Positions 8,516 through 18,294 are shown, counted from the first letter of the stretch. The stretch is 64,000 nucleotides of DNA from Streptomyces akebiae (GCF_019599145.1 NZ_CP080647.1:1674001-1738000), one strand, 5' to 3'. The notes: generated from the letters alone by a model not told the origin. Program-made: numbers and translations.

Positions 8516-10222
8516 TCAGAGCGCGGGGTACGCGTTCTGCATCAGCTGCTGGAACTGGGCGGAGAACCAGTGCCCGGCGATCGGCGCGTTCGCCAGGGCA
8601 CCGGACATGTTGTTGCCGTTGCGCGCGTTGCCCGTGTACGTCGGGTCGCACATGCGGTCGAAACCCTTGCCCTCGTCGTTCGGGATGGCGGAGCTGGACC
8701 CGTCGGACTCACCCGGCGGCTTCATCCACACGTAGGCGTCGATACCCGGCTCGGGGGAGGCCTTCGGCCGCTCGCCGAGGCCGGCACCGGACTGGTTGCA
8801 CCAGTTGCCGATGTGGATACGGCGGTCGTAGCGGCCGCCGTTGACGAAGGTGTCCACGTTGGTCGTGGCGCCGGGACCGCTGGGCCGTGCGCTGCCGCCC
8901 CAACCGTTCCTGGAGGTGTCGATCAGCATGCCGATGTTCGAGTTGAACCCGACCGAGACCAGCTGGTTGCGGAAGGCCTGGGCGAAGGACAACTCGTCGA
9001 CGTAGCGGTTCCAGTCGACCCACTTCGACTCCCGGACGGAGGTGCCACCCACGGTCGAGTTGATGGTGAAGTTGTTCTCCTTCAGGGCGCTGTAGTTCGC
9101 CGTGTTGGTGATGAAGCCGTGGACGTCGTTGACCGTGGCGCCCTCGGCCGTGGCCGCCTCCTTGAAGGTGTTCGCGGAGGCGCCGAAGTTGTCGTCCCAC
9201 CCGATCCAGCCGTGGTGGCCGGCGTCGACGTAGTTGTAGACGTTCGGCACGTCGCCGAGCTTGTTGAGCGCGTAGCCGACGCCCTTGACGTAGTTGCCGT
9301 TGGCCTTCATGACATCGCACTGGGGGGTGGCCGTCGGGCGGCTGCCGGTGTTGGTGACCAGGTTCGGCAGCGAGTCGATCTCGACCGTGGTGACGATCCG
9401 CAGGCCGGCGTACTTCGAGTCGGCGAGGATGGCCGCGATCGGGTCGATGTACTGCGTCTTGTACTTGTCGATCTCCGTCGGGCCGAGCTCGCCGTTGGAG
9501 GCGAGGGCGGCGCAGTCACGGCCGGGCAGGTTGTAGATCACCAGCTGGATGGTCAGTTCGCCCGAGCCCTTCTGGCGCAGCGCCTCGTCGAGGTGGTCGC
9601 GCAGGCCCATACCGCTGCCCACGCCCTCGATGGCGGCGATCCGGTCCAGCCAGACACCGGTGGGCTGGTTGGAGATCCGGCTGCCGCCCGGCTCGGCGGC
9701 GGCCTTCGCGGACCACTCCGGGTTCACATACACCTTGGCGCCGGTGTACGGGTTGTCGACCTTCGCGCCCGGCGTGCCCGGGTCGGTGCCGCCTCCGCCG
9801 CCGTCGTCGACGTTGCAGGTCACGCCGTCGAGCGTGAAGGTCGTCGGGAGGGCGTTGGTGCCGCTGTAGGAGCCCTGGAAGCCGAAGCTGACCGAACCGC
9901 CGGTGGCCAGCGTGCCGTTGTAGGACTCGTTGGCGGCGGTCACCGAGGTGCCGCTCTGGGTGATCCGGGCGTTCCAGCCGCTGGTGACCTGCTGGTTGCC
10001 CGCGTACGACCACTTCACGGCCCACGAGGACTTGGCGGCGCTGTTGTTGGTGACCGTGACGGCGGCGGTGAAGCCGGTGGACCACTGGTTCTGCACCTTG
10101 TAGTCGACCGTGCAGGGGATCGCCTGGGCGCCGACGTCGTCGGGCACCGCGGCCACGGCGGTCCCGGCGGCGCCGGCGACCAGCGCCATCGCCGCGAGGA
10201 GTGCTGTTCTGGTACGGCTCAT
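8516..10222 (-). CDS. Secreted CBM2-GH6 cellobiohydrolase (Cel6B-type exoglucanase)
   Basis: 568 residues from ATG 10222 (GAGGAA 9 nt upstream). The signal peptide is MSRTRTALLAAMALVAGAAG with cleavage near AVA. A family 2 cellulose-binding module follows (about 38-140, CTVDYKVQNQWSTGF to TCNV, with the conserved Cys pair and Trp residues), then a Gly/Thr/Pro linker (DDGGGGGTDPGTPG) and a GH6 catalytic domain. GH6 signature 1 is seen as YNLPGRDCAALASNG. The catalytic-Asp region reads VEIDSLPN, the form found in bacterial exo-acting Cel6B enzymes. It should release cellobiose from non-reducing ends. It is divergent from the GH48 gene with CebR boxes between them, so cellobiose induction is likely. 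Confidence 0.95.
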   Translation of the reverse strand: MSRTRTALLAAMALVAGAAGTAVAAVPDDVGAQAIPCTVDYKVQNQWSTGFTAAVTVTNNSAAKSSWAVKWSYAGNQQVTSGWNARITQSGTSVTAANESYNGTLATGGSVSFGFQGSYSGTNALPTTFTLDGVTCNVDDGGGGGTDPGTPGAKVDNPYTGAKVYVNPEWSAKAAAEPGGSRISNQPTGVWLDRIAAIEGVGSGMGLRDHLDEALRQKGSGELTIQLVIYNLPGRDCAALASNGELGPTEIDKYKTQYIDPIAAILADSKYAGLRIVTTVEIDSLPNLVTNTGSRPTATPQCDVMKANGNYVKGVGYALNKLGDVPNVYNYVDAGHHGWIGWDDNFGASANTFKEAATAEGATVNDVHGFITNTANYSALKENNFTINSTVGGTSVRESKWVDWNRYVDELSFAQAFRNQLVSVGFNSNIGMLIDTSRNGWGGSARPSGPGATTNVDTFVNGGRYDRRIHIGNWCNQSGAGLGERPKASPEPGIDAYVWMKPPGESDGSSSAIPNDEGKGFDRMCDPTYTGNARNGNNMSGALANAPIAGHWFSAQFQQLMQNAYPAL

Positions 10223-10366
10223 GAGTGCGGGTTCCTCTTCCGTAGTGGGGTGTACGAGGAGGAGTCGTCGCGCTGTCGCCGAGGCGAGTAAAAGAACTGA
10301 ACGCTGGGGGTGTGCGCGGAGCGTCCCTCGCAGCCCGGACACGCCCGGGACGAGCGCGTCGACTGA

Positions 10367-10380
10367 TGGAACCGCTCCCA
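10367..10380. promoter_or_regulatory. CebR-like operator (imperfect), GH6 side
   Basis: TGGAACCGCTCCCA matches the CebR palindrome TGGGAGCGCTCCCA at 12 of 14 positions. It is about 145 bp upstream of the GH6 start codon. CebR is the cellobiose-responsive LacI-family repressor of Streptomyces cellulase genes. Confidence 0.65.
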
Positions 10381-10518
10381 CTGGTGCTGGTGAAGGTAGC
10401 GCCAAGTGACGGTAAAAGACAGAGGTGTTGCGTTATTGCGCTCGATGAATCTTTTCTGCGTGATCGAATCTTTTCGACTCTTCAAACACCTTGACCCCTA
10501 GGGCCCTCCTCCTCAATA

Positions 10519-10532
10519 TGGGAGCGCTCCCA
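10519..10532. promoter_or_regulatory. CebR operator (perfect palindrome), GH48 side
   Basis: TGGGAGCGCTCCCA, identical to the published CebR box, lies 68 bp upstream of the GH48 start. It is the strongest evidence that the locus belongs to the cellobiose regulon. The cebR gene itself is not in the window. Confidence 0.92.
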
Positions 10533-10600
10533 CTGGTTCAAGGCTTGTTGTTGCTGCTCCGCCCCCACCTTCGCAAGAGCCGCACGGAAGGAACCAGAGC

Positions 10601-13516
10601 ATGCACCCCAGACGGAGACGCCGTGCCTCGCGGCGCCTGTGGACGGCCGCGGTCGCGGCCCTCACCCTCCCCTTGACGATGCTCGGTACGGGTTCAACTC
10701 CCGCCAATGCGGCGGCAGTTGCCTGCAACGTCGACTACAAGACCAACGACTGGGGCTCCGGTTTCACCGCGGAGCTCACCCTCTCCAACCGTGGCACCGA
10801 GGCGATCAGCGGCTGGACCCTGACCTACGACTACGCGGGCAACCAGACGCTCACCAGCGGCTGGAGCGGCACCTGGTCGCAGTCCGGGAAGACCGTGACC
10901 GCGCGGAACGCGTCCTGGAACGGCACGATCGCCGTCGGGGCCGCGGTGACCACCGGCGCCCAGTTCACGTACAGCGGCACGAACGCGGCGCCGACCAACT
11001 TCGCGATCAACGGCACCACGTGCGTGGGCGCGCACCAGCCGCCGATCACGGTGCTGACCAGCCCGGCGCCGGGCGCGGTGTACTCGCAGGGCACGGCGGT
11101 CCCGATGGCGGCCACCGCCGCCGCCGCGGACAACGCGACGATCACGAAGGTCGAGTTCTACGACGACACCACGCTGCTGGGCACCGACACGACCTCGCCG
11201 TACACGTACTCCGCCACGGGGTTGGGCGTGGGCAGTCACTCGCTGGTGGCCAAGGCGTACGACAGCCTGGGCGCGTCGGCGAACTCCACGCCGGTCGGCA
11301 TCACGGTCGCCTCGGGTCCCGCCGTGGTGGTCTCGCCGACCCAACTGGGCGTCCGCCAGGGCCAGTCGGGCACGTACGACGTGAAACTTTCGACCCAGCC
11401 GTCCGGCAACGTGACGGTGTCGACCGCGCGGGCGTCCGGCAACACCGGACTGTCGGTGACGGGCGGCGGGTCGCTGACCTTCACGCCGTCGAACTGGAGC
11501 ACCGCCCAGAAGGTGACGGTGACCGCGAACGCCTCCGGCACCGGCTCGGCCGTCTTCGACTCGACGGCCACCGGCCACGCCAAGGCCTCGGTGACCGTGA
11601 CCCAGCTGGCCGCGTCGAGCGAGTACGACGAGCGGTTCCTGGAGCTCTACGGCAAGATCACCAACCCGGCGAACGGGTACTTCTCGCCCGAGGGCATCCC
11701 GTACCACTCGGTGGAGACGCTGATCGTCGAGGCGCCGGACCACGGTCATGAGACCACCTCGGAGGCGTACAGCTACCTCCTGTGGCTCCAGGCCATGTAC
11801 GGCAAGGTGACGGGCGACTGGTCCAAGTTCAACGGGGCCTGGGAGATCATGGAGAAGTACATGATCCCGACCAAGCCCGACCAGCCCACCAACTCCTTCT
11901 ACAACGCCTCCAAGCCGGCGACGTACGCCCCGGAGCACGACACCCCCAACGAGTACCCGGCGCAGCTCAACACCGGTGTCTCGGTCGGTCCGGACCCCAT
12001 CGCCGCCGAGCTGAAGAGCGCGTACGGCACGGACGACGTGTACGGCATGCACTGGCTGCAGGACGTCGACAACGTCTATGGCTACGGCAACTCGCCCGGC
12101 AAGTGCGAGGCGGGGCCGACGGACACCGGCCCGTCGTACATCAACACCTTCCAGCGCGGGCCGCAGGAGTCGGTGTGGGAGACCGTCCCGCAGCCCACCT
12201 GCGACCAGTTCAAGTACGGCGGCCCGAACGGGTACCTGGACCTGTTCACCGGTGACGCGCAGTACGCCAAGCAGTGGAAGTTCACCAACGCCCCGGACGC
12301 CGACGCACGGGCCGTGCAGGCCGCGTACTGGGCGGACGTCTGGGCCAAGCAGCAGGGCAAGGGCGCGGACGTCTCCGCGACCATCGGCAAGGCCGCGAAG
12401 ATGGGCGACTACCTCCGCTACTCGATGTACGACAAGTACTTCAAGAAGATCGGGAACTGTGTGGGGGCCACGTCCTGCCCGGCCGGCACCGGCAAGGACG
12501 CCTCGCACTACCTGATGTCCTGGTACTACGCGTGGGGCGGCGCCACCGACACGGCGGCCGGCTGGGCCTGGCGCATCGGCTCCAGCCACACGCACGGCGG
12601 CTACCAGAACCCGCTGGCCGCCCACGCCCTCGCCAACTACGCCCCGCTGAAGCCCAAGTCGTCGACCGGGCAGGCGGACTGGGCCAAGTCCCTGGACCGG
12701 CAGATCGAGTTCTACCGCTGGCTGCAGTCGAACGAGGGCGGCATCGCGGGCGGCGCCACCAACAGCTGGGCGGGGCGGTACGCCACTCCCCCGGCCGGGA
12801 CGCCGACCTTCTACGGCATGTTCTACGACTCGAAGCCGGTGTACCACGACCCGCCGTCGAACCAGTGGTTCGGCTTCCAGGCGTGGTCCATGGAGCGGGT
12901 CGCCGAGTACTACCAGCAGACGGGGAACGCCGCCGCGAAGACGGTCCTGGACAAGTGGGTCGACTGGGCGCTCTCCAAGACGACGATCAATCCGGACGGT
13001 ACCTACCGGATCCCGTCGACGCTGCAGTGGTCGGGCGCGCCAGACACCTGGAACGCGTCGAGTCCCGGTGCGAACGCGGGGCTCCACGTGACCGTCGCCG
13101 ACTACACCGACGACGTGGGTGTGGCCGCGGCGTATGCCAAGACGCTGACGTACTACGCGGACCGCTCCGGTGACGCGGACGCGGCCCGGGTCGCCAAGGC
13201 GCTGCTCGACGGCATGTGGGACCACCACCAGGACGGCCTGGGGATCGCGGTCCCCGAGACCCGGGCGGACTACAACCGGTTCGACGACCGGGTGTACGTG
13301 CCGAGCGGGTGGACCGGGAAGATGCCGAACGGCGACACCATCGACTCGAACTCGACCTTCGCCTCCATCCGGTCGTTCTACGAGGACGATCCGGCCTGGT
13401 CGAAGATCGAGGCGTATCTGGCCGGTGGGGCCGCGCCCTCGTTCACGTATCACCGGTTCTGGGCCCAGGCGGACATCGCCCTGGCCATGGGTTCGTACGC
13501 GGAGCTTCTGGAGTAG
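10601..13516 (+). CDS. Secreted CBM2-GH48 reducing-end cellobiohydrolase
   Basis: 971 residues. After a signal peptide ending near ANAAAVA comes a CBM2 (about 40-143), a bacterial Ig-like domain (about 147-243, [12 protein letters not shown] to VASG), a second beta-sandwich (about 245-340, [20 protein letters not shown]), and a GH48 catalytic domain of about 625 residues starting [12 protein letters not shown]. The GH48 general acid is the Glu in [12 protein letters not shown], and aromatic subsite residues such as [10 protein letters not shown] are present. GH48 enzymes attack cellulose chains processively from the reducing end and act with GH6 enzymes from the other end, matching the divergent neighbour. 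It is followed on the same strand by the GH74 gene after a stable hairpin. Confidence 0.96.
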   Translation: MHPRRRRRASRRLWTAAVAALTLPLTMLGTGSTPANAAAVACNVDYKTNDWGSGFTAELTLSNRGTEAISGWTLTYDYAGNQTLTSGWSGTWSQSGKTVTARNASWNGTIAVGAAVTTGAQFTYSGTNAAPTNFAINGTTCVGAHQPPITVLTSPAPGAVYSQGTAVPMAATAAAADNATITKVEFYDDTTLLGTDTTSPYTYSATGLGVGSHSLVAKAYDSLGASANSTPVGITVASGPAVVVSPTQLGVRQGQSGTYDVKLSTQPSGNVTVSTARASGNTGLSVTGGGSLTFTPSNWSTAQKVTVTANASGTGSAVFDSTATGHAKASVTVTQLAASSEYDERFLELYGKITNPANGYFSPEGIPYHSVETLIVEAPDHGHETTSEAYSYLLWLQAMYGKVTGDWSKFNGAWEIMEKYMIPTKPDQPTNSFYNASKPATYAPEHDTPNEYPAQLNTGVSVGPDPIAAELKSAYGTDDVYGMHWLQDVDNVYGYGNSPGKCEAGPTDTGPSYINTFQRGPQESVWETVPQPTCDQFKYGGPNGYLDLFTGDAQYAKQWKFTNAPDADARAVQAAYWADVWAKQQGKGADVSATIGKAAKMGDYLRYSMYDKYFKKIGNCVGATSCPAGTGKDASHYLMSWYYAWGGATDTAAGWAWRIGSSHTHGGYQNPLAAHALANYAPLKPKSSTGQADWAKSLDRQIEFYRWLQSNEGGIAGGATNSWAGRYATPPAGTPTFYGMFYDSKPVYHDPPSNQWFGFQAWSMERVAEYYQQTGNAAAKTVLDKWVDWALSKTTINPDGTYRIPSTLQWSGAPDTWNASSPGANAGLHVTVADYTDDVGVAAAYAKTLTYYADRSGDADAARVAKALLDGMWDHHQDGLGIAVPETRADYNRFDDRVYVPSGWTGKMPNGDTIDSNSTFASIRSFYEDDPAWSKIEAYLAGGAAPSFTYHRFWAQADIALAMGSYAELLE

Positions 13517-13550
13517 CACCGCGGAGGACGTATGACAGCCGCGGACCGTT

Positions 13551-13597
13551 CGTGGCTGGTCGCACGGTTCCCCGCGCCCCTTCGGGGGCGCGGGGAT
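13551..13597 (+). repeat. Dispersed extragenic palindromic repeat, copy 1
   Basis: A copy of the family whose common core is GTGG-Y-B-S-TCGC, then about 5 nt, then TTCCCCGCGCCCCT. Here the 3' half folds into an 11-bp stem closed by a TTCG tetraloop (13570-13595). Other copies are at 32306, 42306 and 49656. Confidence 0.8.
13570..13595 (+). terminator. TTCG-loop hairpin between the GH48 and GH74 genes
   Basis: CCCCGCGCCCC-TTCG-GGGCGCGGGG pairs over 11 bp with a cUUCGg tetraloop, one of the most stable RNA loops. It lies 54 bp after the GH48 stop and 36 bp before the GH74 start, so it can act as a terminator or attenuator that sets how much GH74 transcript is made by read-through. Confidence 0.7.
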
Positions 13598-13630
13598 CTT
13601 TCCCCCCACAGTCAGGAGAGGACCCCCGCT

Positions 13631-16300
13631 GTGCGAAGAACCCGCATCCTCACCACCGTCCTGGCCCTCGCGGCCGGCCTTCTCGCCGGATCCCCACCCG
13701 CGTTGGCCGCCGACAGGGCCGAGAAGCCGACGGCCCTCGCCGCCGACACCTATACCTGGAAGAACGCCCGGATCGACGGCGGCGGCTTCGTCCCCGGCAT
13801 CGTCTTCAACCGCAAGGAACGCGACCTGGCGTACGCCCGCACCGACATCGGCGGCGCCTATCGCTGGGTGGAGTCGTCGAAGACCTGGACCCCGTTGCTC
13901 GACTCCGTCGGCTGGGACGACTGGGGGCACACCGGTGTCGTGAGCCTCGCCTCCGACCCGGTCGACCCGGACAAGGTGTACGTGGCGGCCGGGACGTACA
14001 CCAACAGCTGGGATCCGGGGAACGGGGCGATCCTGCGGTCGTCGGACCGGGGGGCCAGCTGGCAGAAGACCGGCCTGCCGTTCAAGCTGGGCGGGAACAT
14101 GCCGGGGCGGGGCATGGGCGAACGGCTGGCCGTGGACCCCCACCGCAACAGCGTGCTGTATCTGGGCGCGCCCAGCGGCAAGGGGCTGTGGCGGTCCACG
14201 GACTCGGGGGTCACCTGGTCGCAGGTGACCAACTTCCCGAACGTCGGCAACTACGTGGCCGATCCGTCCGACACCAGCGGCTACTCCAGCGACAACCAGG
14301 GCATCGTCTGGGTCACCTTCGACGAGTCGACGGGCACCGCCGGGAACGCCACGCGGACCCTCTACGTCGGGGTCGCCGACAAGGACAACGCGGTGTACCG
14401 GTCCACGGACGCGGGGGCCACCTGGTCGCGGGTGGCCGGGCAGCCGACCGGCCATCTGGCCCACAAGGGCGTCCTCGACACCGTGAACGGCCATCTGTAT
14501 CTGTCGTACAGCGACAAGGGCGGACCGTACGACGGCGGCAAGGGGCAGCTGTGGCGGTACGCGACCGCGACGGGCACCTGGACGAACGTCAGCCCGGTGG
14601 CGGAGGCCGACACCTACTACGGCTTCAGCGGGCTGACCGTCGACCGGCAGGACCCTGGCACGGTCATGGCGACGGCGTACAGCTCCTGGTGGCCGGACAC
14701 GCAGATCTTCCGCTCCACGGACAGCGGCGCCACCTGGACCAGGGCCTGGGACTACACGTCGTATCCGAACCGCTCGAACCGCTACACCATGGACGTGTCG
14801 TCGTCCCCCTGGCTGACCTGGGGCGCCAACCCCTCGCCGCCCGAGCAGACACCCAAACTCGGCTGGATGACCGAGGCGCTGGAGATCGACCCGTTCGACT
14901 CCGACCGGATGATGTACGGAACCGGCGCGACGATCTACGGCACGGAGAACCTGGGGAACTGGGACGACGGCAGCCAGTTCACCATCAAGCCGATGGTGCA
15001 GGGTCTGGAGGAGACGGCCGTCCTCGACCTGGCCTCTCCCCCGTCCGGCGCGCCGCTGCTCAGCGCGCTCGGTGACATCGGCGGCTTCCGGCACACGGAT
15101 CTGACGAAGGTCCCGTCGATGATGTTCACCCAGCCGAACTTCACGACGACGACCAGCCTGGACTACGCCGAGTCCAACCCGAACACGGTGGTGCGGGTGG
15201 GTAATCTGGACTCCGGTCCGCACATCGCGTTCTCCACGGACAACGGCGCCAACTGGTTCGCGGGCACCGATCCGTCGGGCGTGAGCGGCGGTGGCACGGT
15301 GGCCGCGGCCTCGGACGGCAGCCGGTTCGTGTGGAGCCCGGCCGGCACGGGCGTGCAGTACACGACCGGCTTCGGCAACGCGTGGTCGGCGTCGAGCGGC
15401 ATCCCGGCCGACGCGATCGTGGAGTCCGACCGGGTGGACCCGAGGACCTTCTACGGCTTCAAGTCCGGGAAGTTCTACGTCAGTACGGACGGCGGAGCGA
15501 CCTTCACCGCGTCGAACGCGACCGGCCTGCCCAGCGGGGACAGCGTCCGGTTCAAGGCGCTGCCCGGGGTGAAGGGCGACGTCTGGCTGGCCGGTGGCGC
15601 GACCGACGGGGCCTACGGGCTGTGGCACTCGACGGACGCCGGCGCGACCTGGACGAAGCTCTCCGGTGTCGAGCAGGCCGACACGATCGGCTTCGGCAAG
15701 GCGGCGACGGGAGCCTCTTACCAGACCCTCTACACCAGCGCCAAGATCGGTGGCGTACGCGGCATCTTCCGGTCGACGGACAAGGGCGCGACCTGGACCC
15801 GCATCAACGACGACGCCCACCGGTGGGGTTGGACGGGTGCGGCCATCACGGGTGACCCGAGGGTGTACGGGCGGGTCTACATCGCGACGAACGGGCGGGG
15901 GGTCGTCTACGGCGACTCCTCCGACACGGGAGGCGGCGGGGGTGGGGGCGGCGGTACGGACCCGGACCCCGAGCCGACGGGCGCGTGCGCGGTGACGTAC
16001 ACGATCACCAACCAGTGGTCGGGCGGTTTCCAGGCGGACGTGCGGCTCGCCAACACGGGCGCGAGCGCCTGGTCCGGCTGGGCGCTCGGCTGGACCTTCC
16101 CCGACGGCCAGAGCGTCTCCCAGCTCTGGAACGCCACCCATACGCAGACGGGGTCGGCGGTCACGGCCCGGAACATCGGCTGGAACGGCACGGTGGCGGC
16201 GGGGTCGTCGGTGAGCTTCGGCTTCACCGGAAGCTGGTCGGGGAGGAACGGCGAGCCGACCGCGTTCAAGCTCGGTGACCAGTCCTGCACGGTGACCTGA
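13631..16300 (+). CDS. Secreted GH74-CBM2 xyloglucanase
   Basis: 889 residues from GTG 13631 (AGGAGAGG upstream), starting VRRTRILTTVLALAAG, a signal peptide cleaved near ALA. An upstream in-frame ATG at 13532 would put the extragenic hairpin inside the coding region and is rejected. The GH74 domain is two seven-bladed propellers rich in STDSGATW repeats. The catalytic aspartates are in ARTDIGGAYRW (Asp72) and ALGDIGGFRH. After a linker (GGGGGGGGTDPDPEP) comes a C-terminal CBM2 (about 785-889). GH74 cleaves xyloglucan backbones, exposing cellulose to the GH6 and GH48 enzymes encoded beside it. A strong hairpin follows. Confidence 0.95.
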   Translation: MRRTRILTTVLALAAGLLAGSPPALAADRAEKPTALAADTYTWKNARIDGGGFVPGIVFNRKERDLAYARTDIGGAYRWVESSKTWTPLLDSVGWDDWGHTGVVSLASDPVDPDKVYVAAGTYTNSWDPGNGAILRSSDRGASWQKTGLPFKLGGNMPGRGMGERLAVDPHRNSVLYLGAPSGKGLWRSTDSGVTWSQVTNFPNVGNYVADPSDTSGYSSDNQGIVWVTFDESTGTAGNATRTLYVGVADKDNAVYRSTDAGATWSRVAGQPTGHLAHKGVLDTVNGHLYLSYSDKGGPYDGGKGQLWRYATATGTWTNVSPVAEADTYYGFSGLTVDRQDPGTVMATAYSSWWPDTQIFRSTDSGATWTRAWDYTSYPNRSNRYTMDVSSSPWLTWGANPSPPEQTPKLGWMTEALEIDPFDSDRMMYGTGATIYGTENLGNWDDGSQFTIKPMVQGLEETAVLDLASPPSGAPLLSALGDIGGFRHTDLTKVPSMMFTQPNFTTTTSLDYAESNPNTVVRVGNLDSGPHIAFSTDNGANWFAGTDPSGVSGGGTVAAASDGSRFVWSPAGTGVQYTTGFGNAWSASSGIPADAIVESDRVDPRTFYGFKSGKFYVSTDGGATFTASNATGLPSGDSVRFKALPGVKGDVWLAGGATDGAYGLWHSTDAGATWTKLSGVEQADTIGFGKAATGASYQTLYTSAKIGGVRGIFRSTDKGATWTRINDDAHRWGWTGAAITGDPRVYGRVYIATNGRGVVYGDSSDTGGGGGGGGGTDPDPEPTGACAVTYTITNQWSGGFQADVRLANTGASAWSGWALGWTFPDGQSVSQLWNATHTQTGSAVTARNIGWNGTVAAGSSVSFGFTGSWSGRNGEPTAFKLGDQSCTVT

Positions 16301-16320
16301 CACCCCGCGCAGGACGAGGA

Positions 16321-16352
16321 GAGGGCGCGCGTCCGGGTCGGCGCGCGCCCTC
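16321..16352 (+). terminator. Terminator of the GH74 gene
   Basis: An 11-bp GC-rich stem (GAGGGCGCGCG / CGCGCGCCCTC) with a 10-nt loop starts 21 bp after the GH74 stop. Confidence 0.85.
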
Positions 16353-16484
16353 TTCGTACCATGGACACCCGGTATGTCGAACCGAGTACACCCTCCCCTA
16401 TCGACATGTTCATGGCGGGCACAGAGGGGCATCCCAGAGTGTGTACGCACGGCTCGCCCGGAGACCTTCACAGAAGGAGCCCCT

Positions 16485-17408
16485 GTGCCGAACCACAGCC
16501 GCGTCACTCGCCGACTGGGCATGAAGACCGCCCTCGCCGCAGCGGTTCTGCTGCCGTTGTCCCGCACCACCGGACTGTCGGGCGAACCCGCCGTCGCGGA
16601 GGAGAGGAAGGAGGAGGTCACCGCCGCCCCGCCTCTGGCGACCATGTCCTTCAACCTGCGCTACGCGAGCACGGTGCAGCCCAACAGCTGGGCCGTGCGC
16701 AGGCCGGTGACGCGGGCACTGCTGCGGCAGGAGGCACCCCATGTCATCGGTACGCAGGAAGGCCTCCACCGGCAACTGCTCGACATCGAGGCCGACCTCG
16801 GGACGGACTACCGCTGGATCGGCACCGGCCGCGCGGGAGGCAACCGCGACGAGTTCATGGCCGTCTTCTACGACACCCGCCGGCTCGCGCCCGTCGAGTA
16901 CCGGCACTTCTGGCTCTCCGACACCCCGGAGGTGCCGGGGTCGAACACCTGGGGCGGCGGCTCCATCCGGATGGTCACGTGGGTCCGGTTCCGTGACCTG
17001 AAGGACGGCGACAGACAGTTCTACGTCCTCAACACGCACCTCGACAACGCCAGCCAGTACGCCCGCGACCGCGCCGCGGCCCTGATCGCCCAGCGCATCG
17101 CCGGACTCGACCGGTCGCTCCCCCTCGTCGTCACCGGCGACTTCAACGTGGCGGCCCACCGGAACACGGTCTACGACACGATGCTGGGCGCGGGGCTCGT
17201 CGACACCTGGGACACGGCGCCCGAGCGCAACGACCTCTACGCGACGTTCCACGGCTACCGCCCGCTGACCCCGGGCGGCGACCGCATCGACTGGATCCTG
17301 ACCACCCCGGGTATCACGGCGCACCGGGCTGCCATCAACACGTTCGCGTCCGGCGGCCAGTTCCCCAGCGACCATCTGCCCGTCCAGGCGTCCCTGACGC
17401 TGGGCTGA
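16485..17408 (+). CDS. Secreted endonuclease/exonuclease/phosphatase (EEP) family hydrolase
   Basis: 307 residues from GTG 16485 (AGAAGGAG 5 nt upstream). The N-terminus VPNHSRVTRRLGMKTALAAA plus a hydrophobic stretch is an export signal; RR near position 9 hints at Tat but the motif is loose. The EEP (DNase I-like) fold is shown by MSFNLRYAS (metal-site Asn), GTQEGL (metal-site Glu), NTHLDN, the catalytic VTGDFNV pair and C-terminal SDHLPV. Active-site residues are complete. Such secreted EEP proteins hydrolyse phosphodiesters of nucleic acids, lipids or sugars, so the substrate is open. It follows the cellulase genes but is separated by a terminator, so functional linkage is uncertain. Confidence 0.88.
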   Translation: MPNHSRVTRRLGMKTALAAAVLLPLSRTTGLSGEPAVAEERKEEVTAAPPLATMSFNLRYASTVQPNSWAVRRPVTRALLRQEAPHVIGTQEGLHRQLLDIEADLGTDYRWIGTGRAGGNRDEFMAVFYDTRRLAPVEYRHFWLSDTPEVPGSNTWGGGSIRMVTWVRFRDLKDGDRQFYVLNTHLDNASQYARDRAAALIAQRIAGLDRSLPLVVTGDFNVAAHRNTVYDTMLGAGLVDTWDTAPERNDLYATFHGYRPLTPGGDRIDWILTTPGITAHRAAINTFASGGQFPSDHLPVQASLTLG

Positions 17409-17436
17409 GGATCTCGGCGAAAGCCCGGGGCGGGCC

Positions 17437-17466
17437 GGGTGCCGGGCCGCACACGGACCGGCACCC
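17437..17466 (+). terminator. Terminator of the EEP gene
   Basis: A perfect 9-bp stem GGGTGCCGG / CCGGCACCC with a 12-nt loop starts 29 bp after the EEP stop. Its 3' arm overlaps the first bases of the lyase-gene relic. Confidence 0.7.
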
Positions 17467-17577
17467 TACGGCTGTACACCGTCCGCCTGGGCGCCTTTTG
17501 GCTGTTGGCGCGATGAAGAAACTGGTGTGCGGGGGCTGGTTGTAGGCGGTGTTCTGCCAGGCCAGCCCCGTGCTGCC
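17464..17577 (-). pseudogene. Relic: duplicated 3' end of the rhamnogalacturonan lyase (PL11) gene
   Basis: About 114 bp matches the C-terminal coding end of the intact PL11 gene at 20823 on, in the same orientation. The stretch 17511-17565 is identical to 20870-20924 over 55 bp, including wobble positions. On the minus strand it still reads GLAWQNTAYNQPPHTSFFI. Two single-base deletions near the end break the frame, although the stop-codon position is conserved. It has no start and cannot make a protein. The surrounding region 17409-17718 has no other gene. Together with the intact gene it brackets a 3.3-kb segment. Confidence 0.88.
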
Positions 17578-17718
17578 TGGGGCGGCCCACCCGTGGACCC
17601 GACAAGGCCGGCCCCGAATGGCCGTCGACGCGGGCGAAAGACCTACCCCTGCGCCTCCCCCACATGCCCCCGGCTCGTACCCGCCCGCAAAAGGGGCTGC
17701 CACCCGCAGTGTTGTGTC

Positions 17719-18294
17719 TCAGAGGCCCGCGAGGGCCGTGTCGATGATCCGATGGAGCGCCGGCCGGTCGAACGTCTTGGCCATGACCCGCAGCCCGGCG
17801 AGGGTGTTCTGGAGGAACAGCGCCTGGGCTCTGGCGTCGACGTTCCGGGCGACGTCACCGTCCCGCTGCCCCTGCGCGATGCAGGCGGCGAGGACCTCGA
17901 TCACGCCCTCCTCCATGCGGTGGACCACCCGTGCGGCCTCCGGGTCGCGTCCGCCGAGTTCCCCGATCGTGTTCTGGGCCAGGCACCCGCGCCGGACCGG
18001 CCCGTCCAGGTCCGCGTCCACCAGCAGCACGAAGTAGGCGCGGATGAGCTCCTTGGCGGTACCCGGCCGCGAGAGGAACTCCTCGGCCCGCTCGGACTGC
18101 ATCCGGTCGTAGAGGTCCAACGCCTTGCCGAACAGCTGACGCTTGGAACCGAAGGAGTGGTACAGGCTGCCCTTGGCCACCCCGGTCGCCTCCGCGAGGT
18201 CGACAGGGGACGTCTCGGCATAGCCCTTGGTCCAGAACGCCTCCATCGCCTGCGCGATGACCACGTCCGGTTCGAAGCTCTTCGGTCTGCCCAT
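17719..18294 (-). CDS. TetR-family transcriptional regulator
   Basis: 191 residues from ATG 18294 (MGRPKSFEPD, the usual start of this subgroup; an in-frame ATG at 18342 adds 16 residues). The helix-turn-helix is clear: DLAEATGVAKGSLYHSFGSKRQLF at about 27-50. The C-terminal part carries RRGCLAQNT, typical of TetR_C repressors near oxidoreductases (PF16925-like). It would repress a nearby gene until a ligand binds. No divergent target sits beside it, the nearest gene being the co-directional HxlR gene. It lies inside the segment bounded by the lyase-gene duplication, so its original partner may have been lost. Confidence 0.92.
   Translation of the reverse strand: MGRPKSFEPDVVIAQAMEAFWTKGYAETSPVDLAEATGVAKGSLYHSFGSKRQLFGKALDLYDRMQSERAEEFLSRPGTAKELIRAYFVLLVDADLDGPVRRGCLAQNTIGELGGRDPEAARVVHRMEEGVIEVLAACIAQGQRDGDVARNVDARAQALFLQNTLAGLRVMAKTFDRPALHRIIDTALAGL

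Larger units (their letters stand above)
10223..10600. promoter_or_regulatory. Divergent GH6/GH48 control region
   Basis: 378 bp without a gene separates the two cellulase starts. It holds two CebR-type boxes (listed separately) and an AT-richer patch around 10400-10500 likely to contain both promoters. Each gene has its own box on its own side, so they can be repressed together yet transcribed from separate promoters. The GGAAGGA before 10601 is the GH48 ribosome-binding site. Confidence 0.75.

Noticed and set aside
10688..10705. GGTTCAACTCCCGCC resembling a tRNA T-arm
   Set aside because: It lies inside the signal-peptide coding region of the GH48 gene and no cloverleaf can be built around it.
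13532..13630. ATG at 13532 as the GH74 start
   Set aside because: It would add 33 residues encoded by the extragenic hairpin before a normal signal peptide. GTG 13631 has a good ribosome-binding site and an ordinary signal peptide.
10694..16654. A minus-strand frame open for almost 6 kb opposite the GH48 and GH74 genes
   Set aside because: Its translation is Arg/Gly/Val-rich low complexity with no domains, and it runs antisense to two genes with intact signal peptides, catalytic motifs and CBM2 modules. It is a by-product of extreme GC bias at third codon positions.
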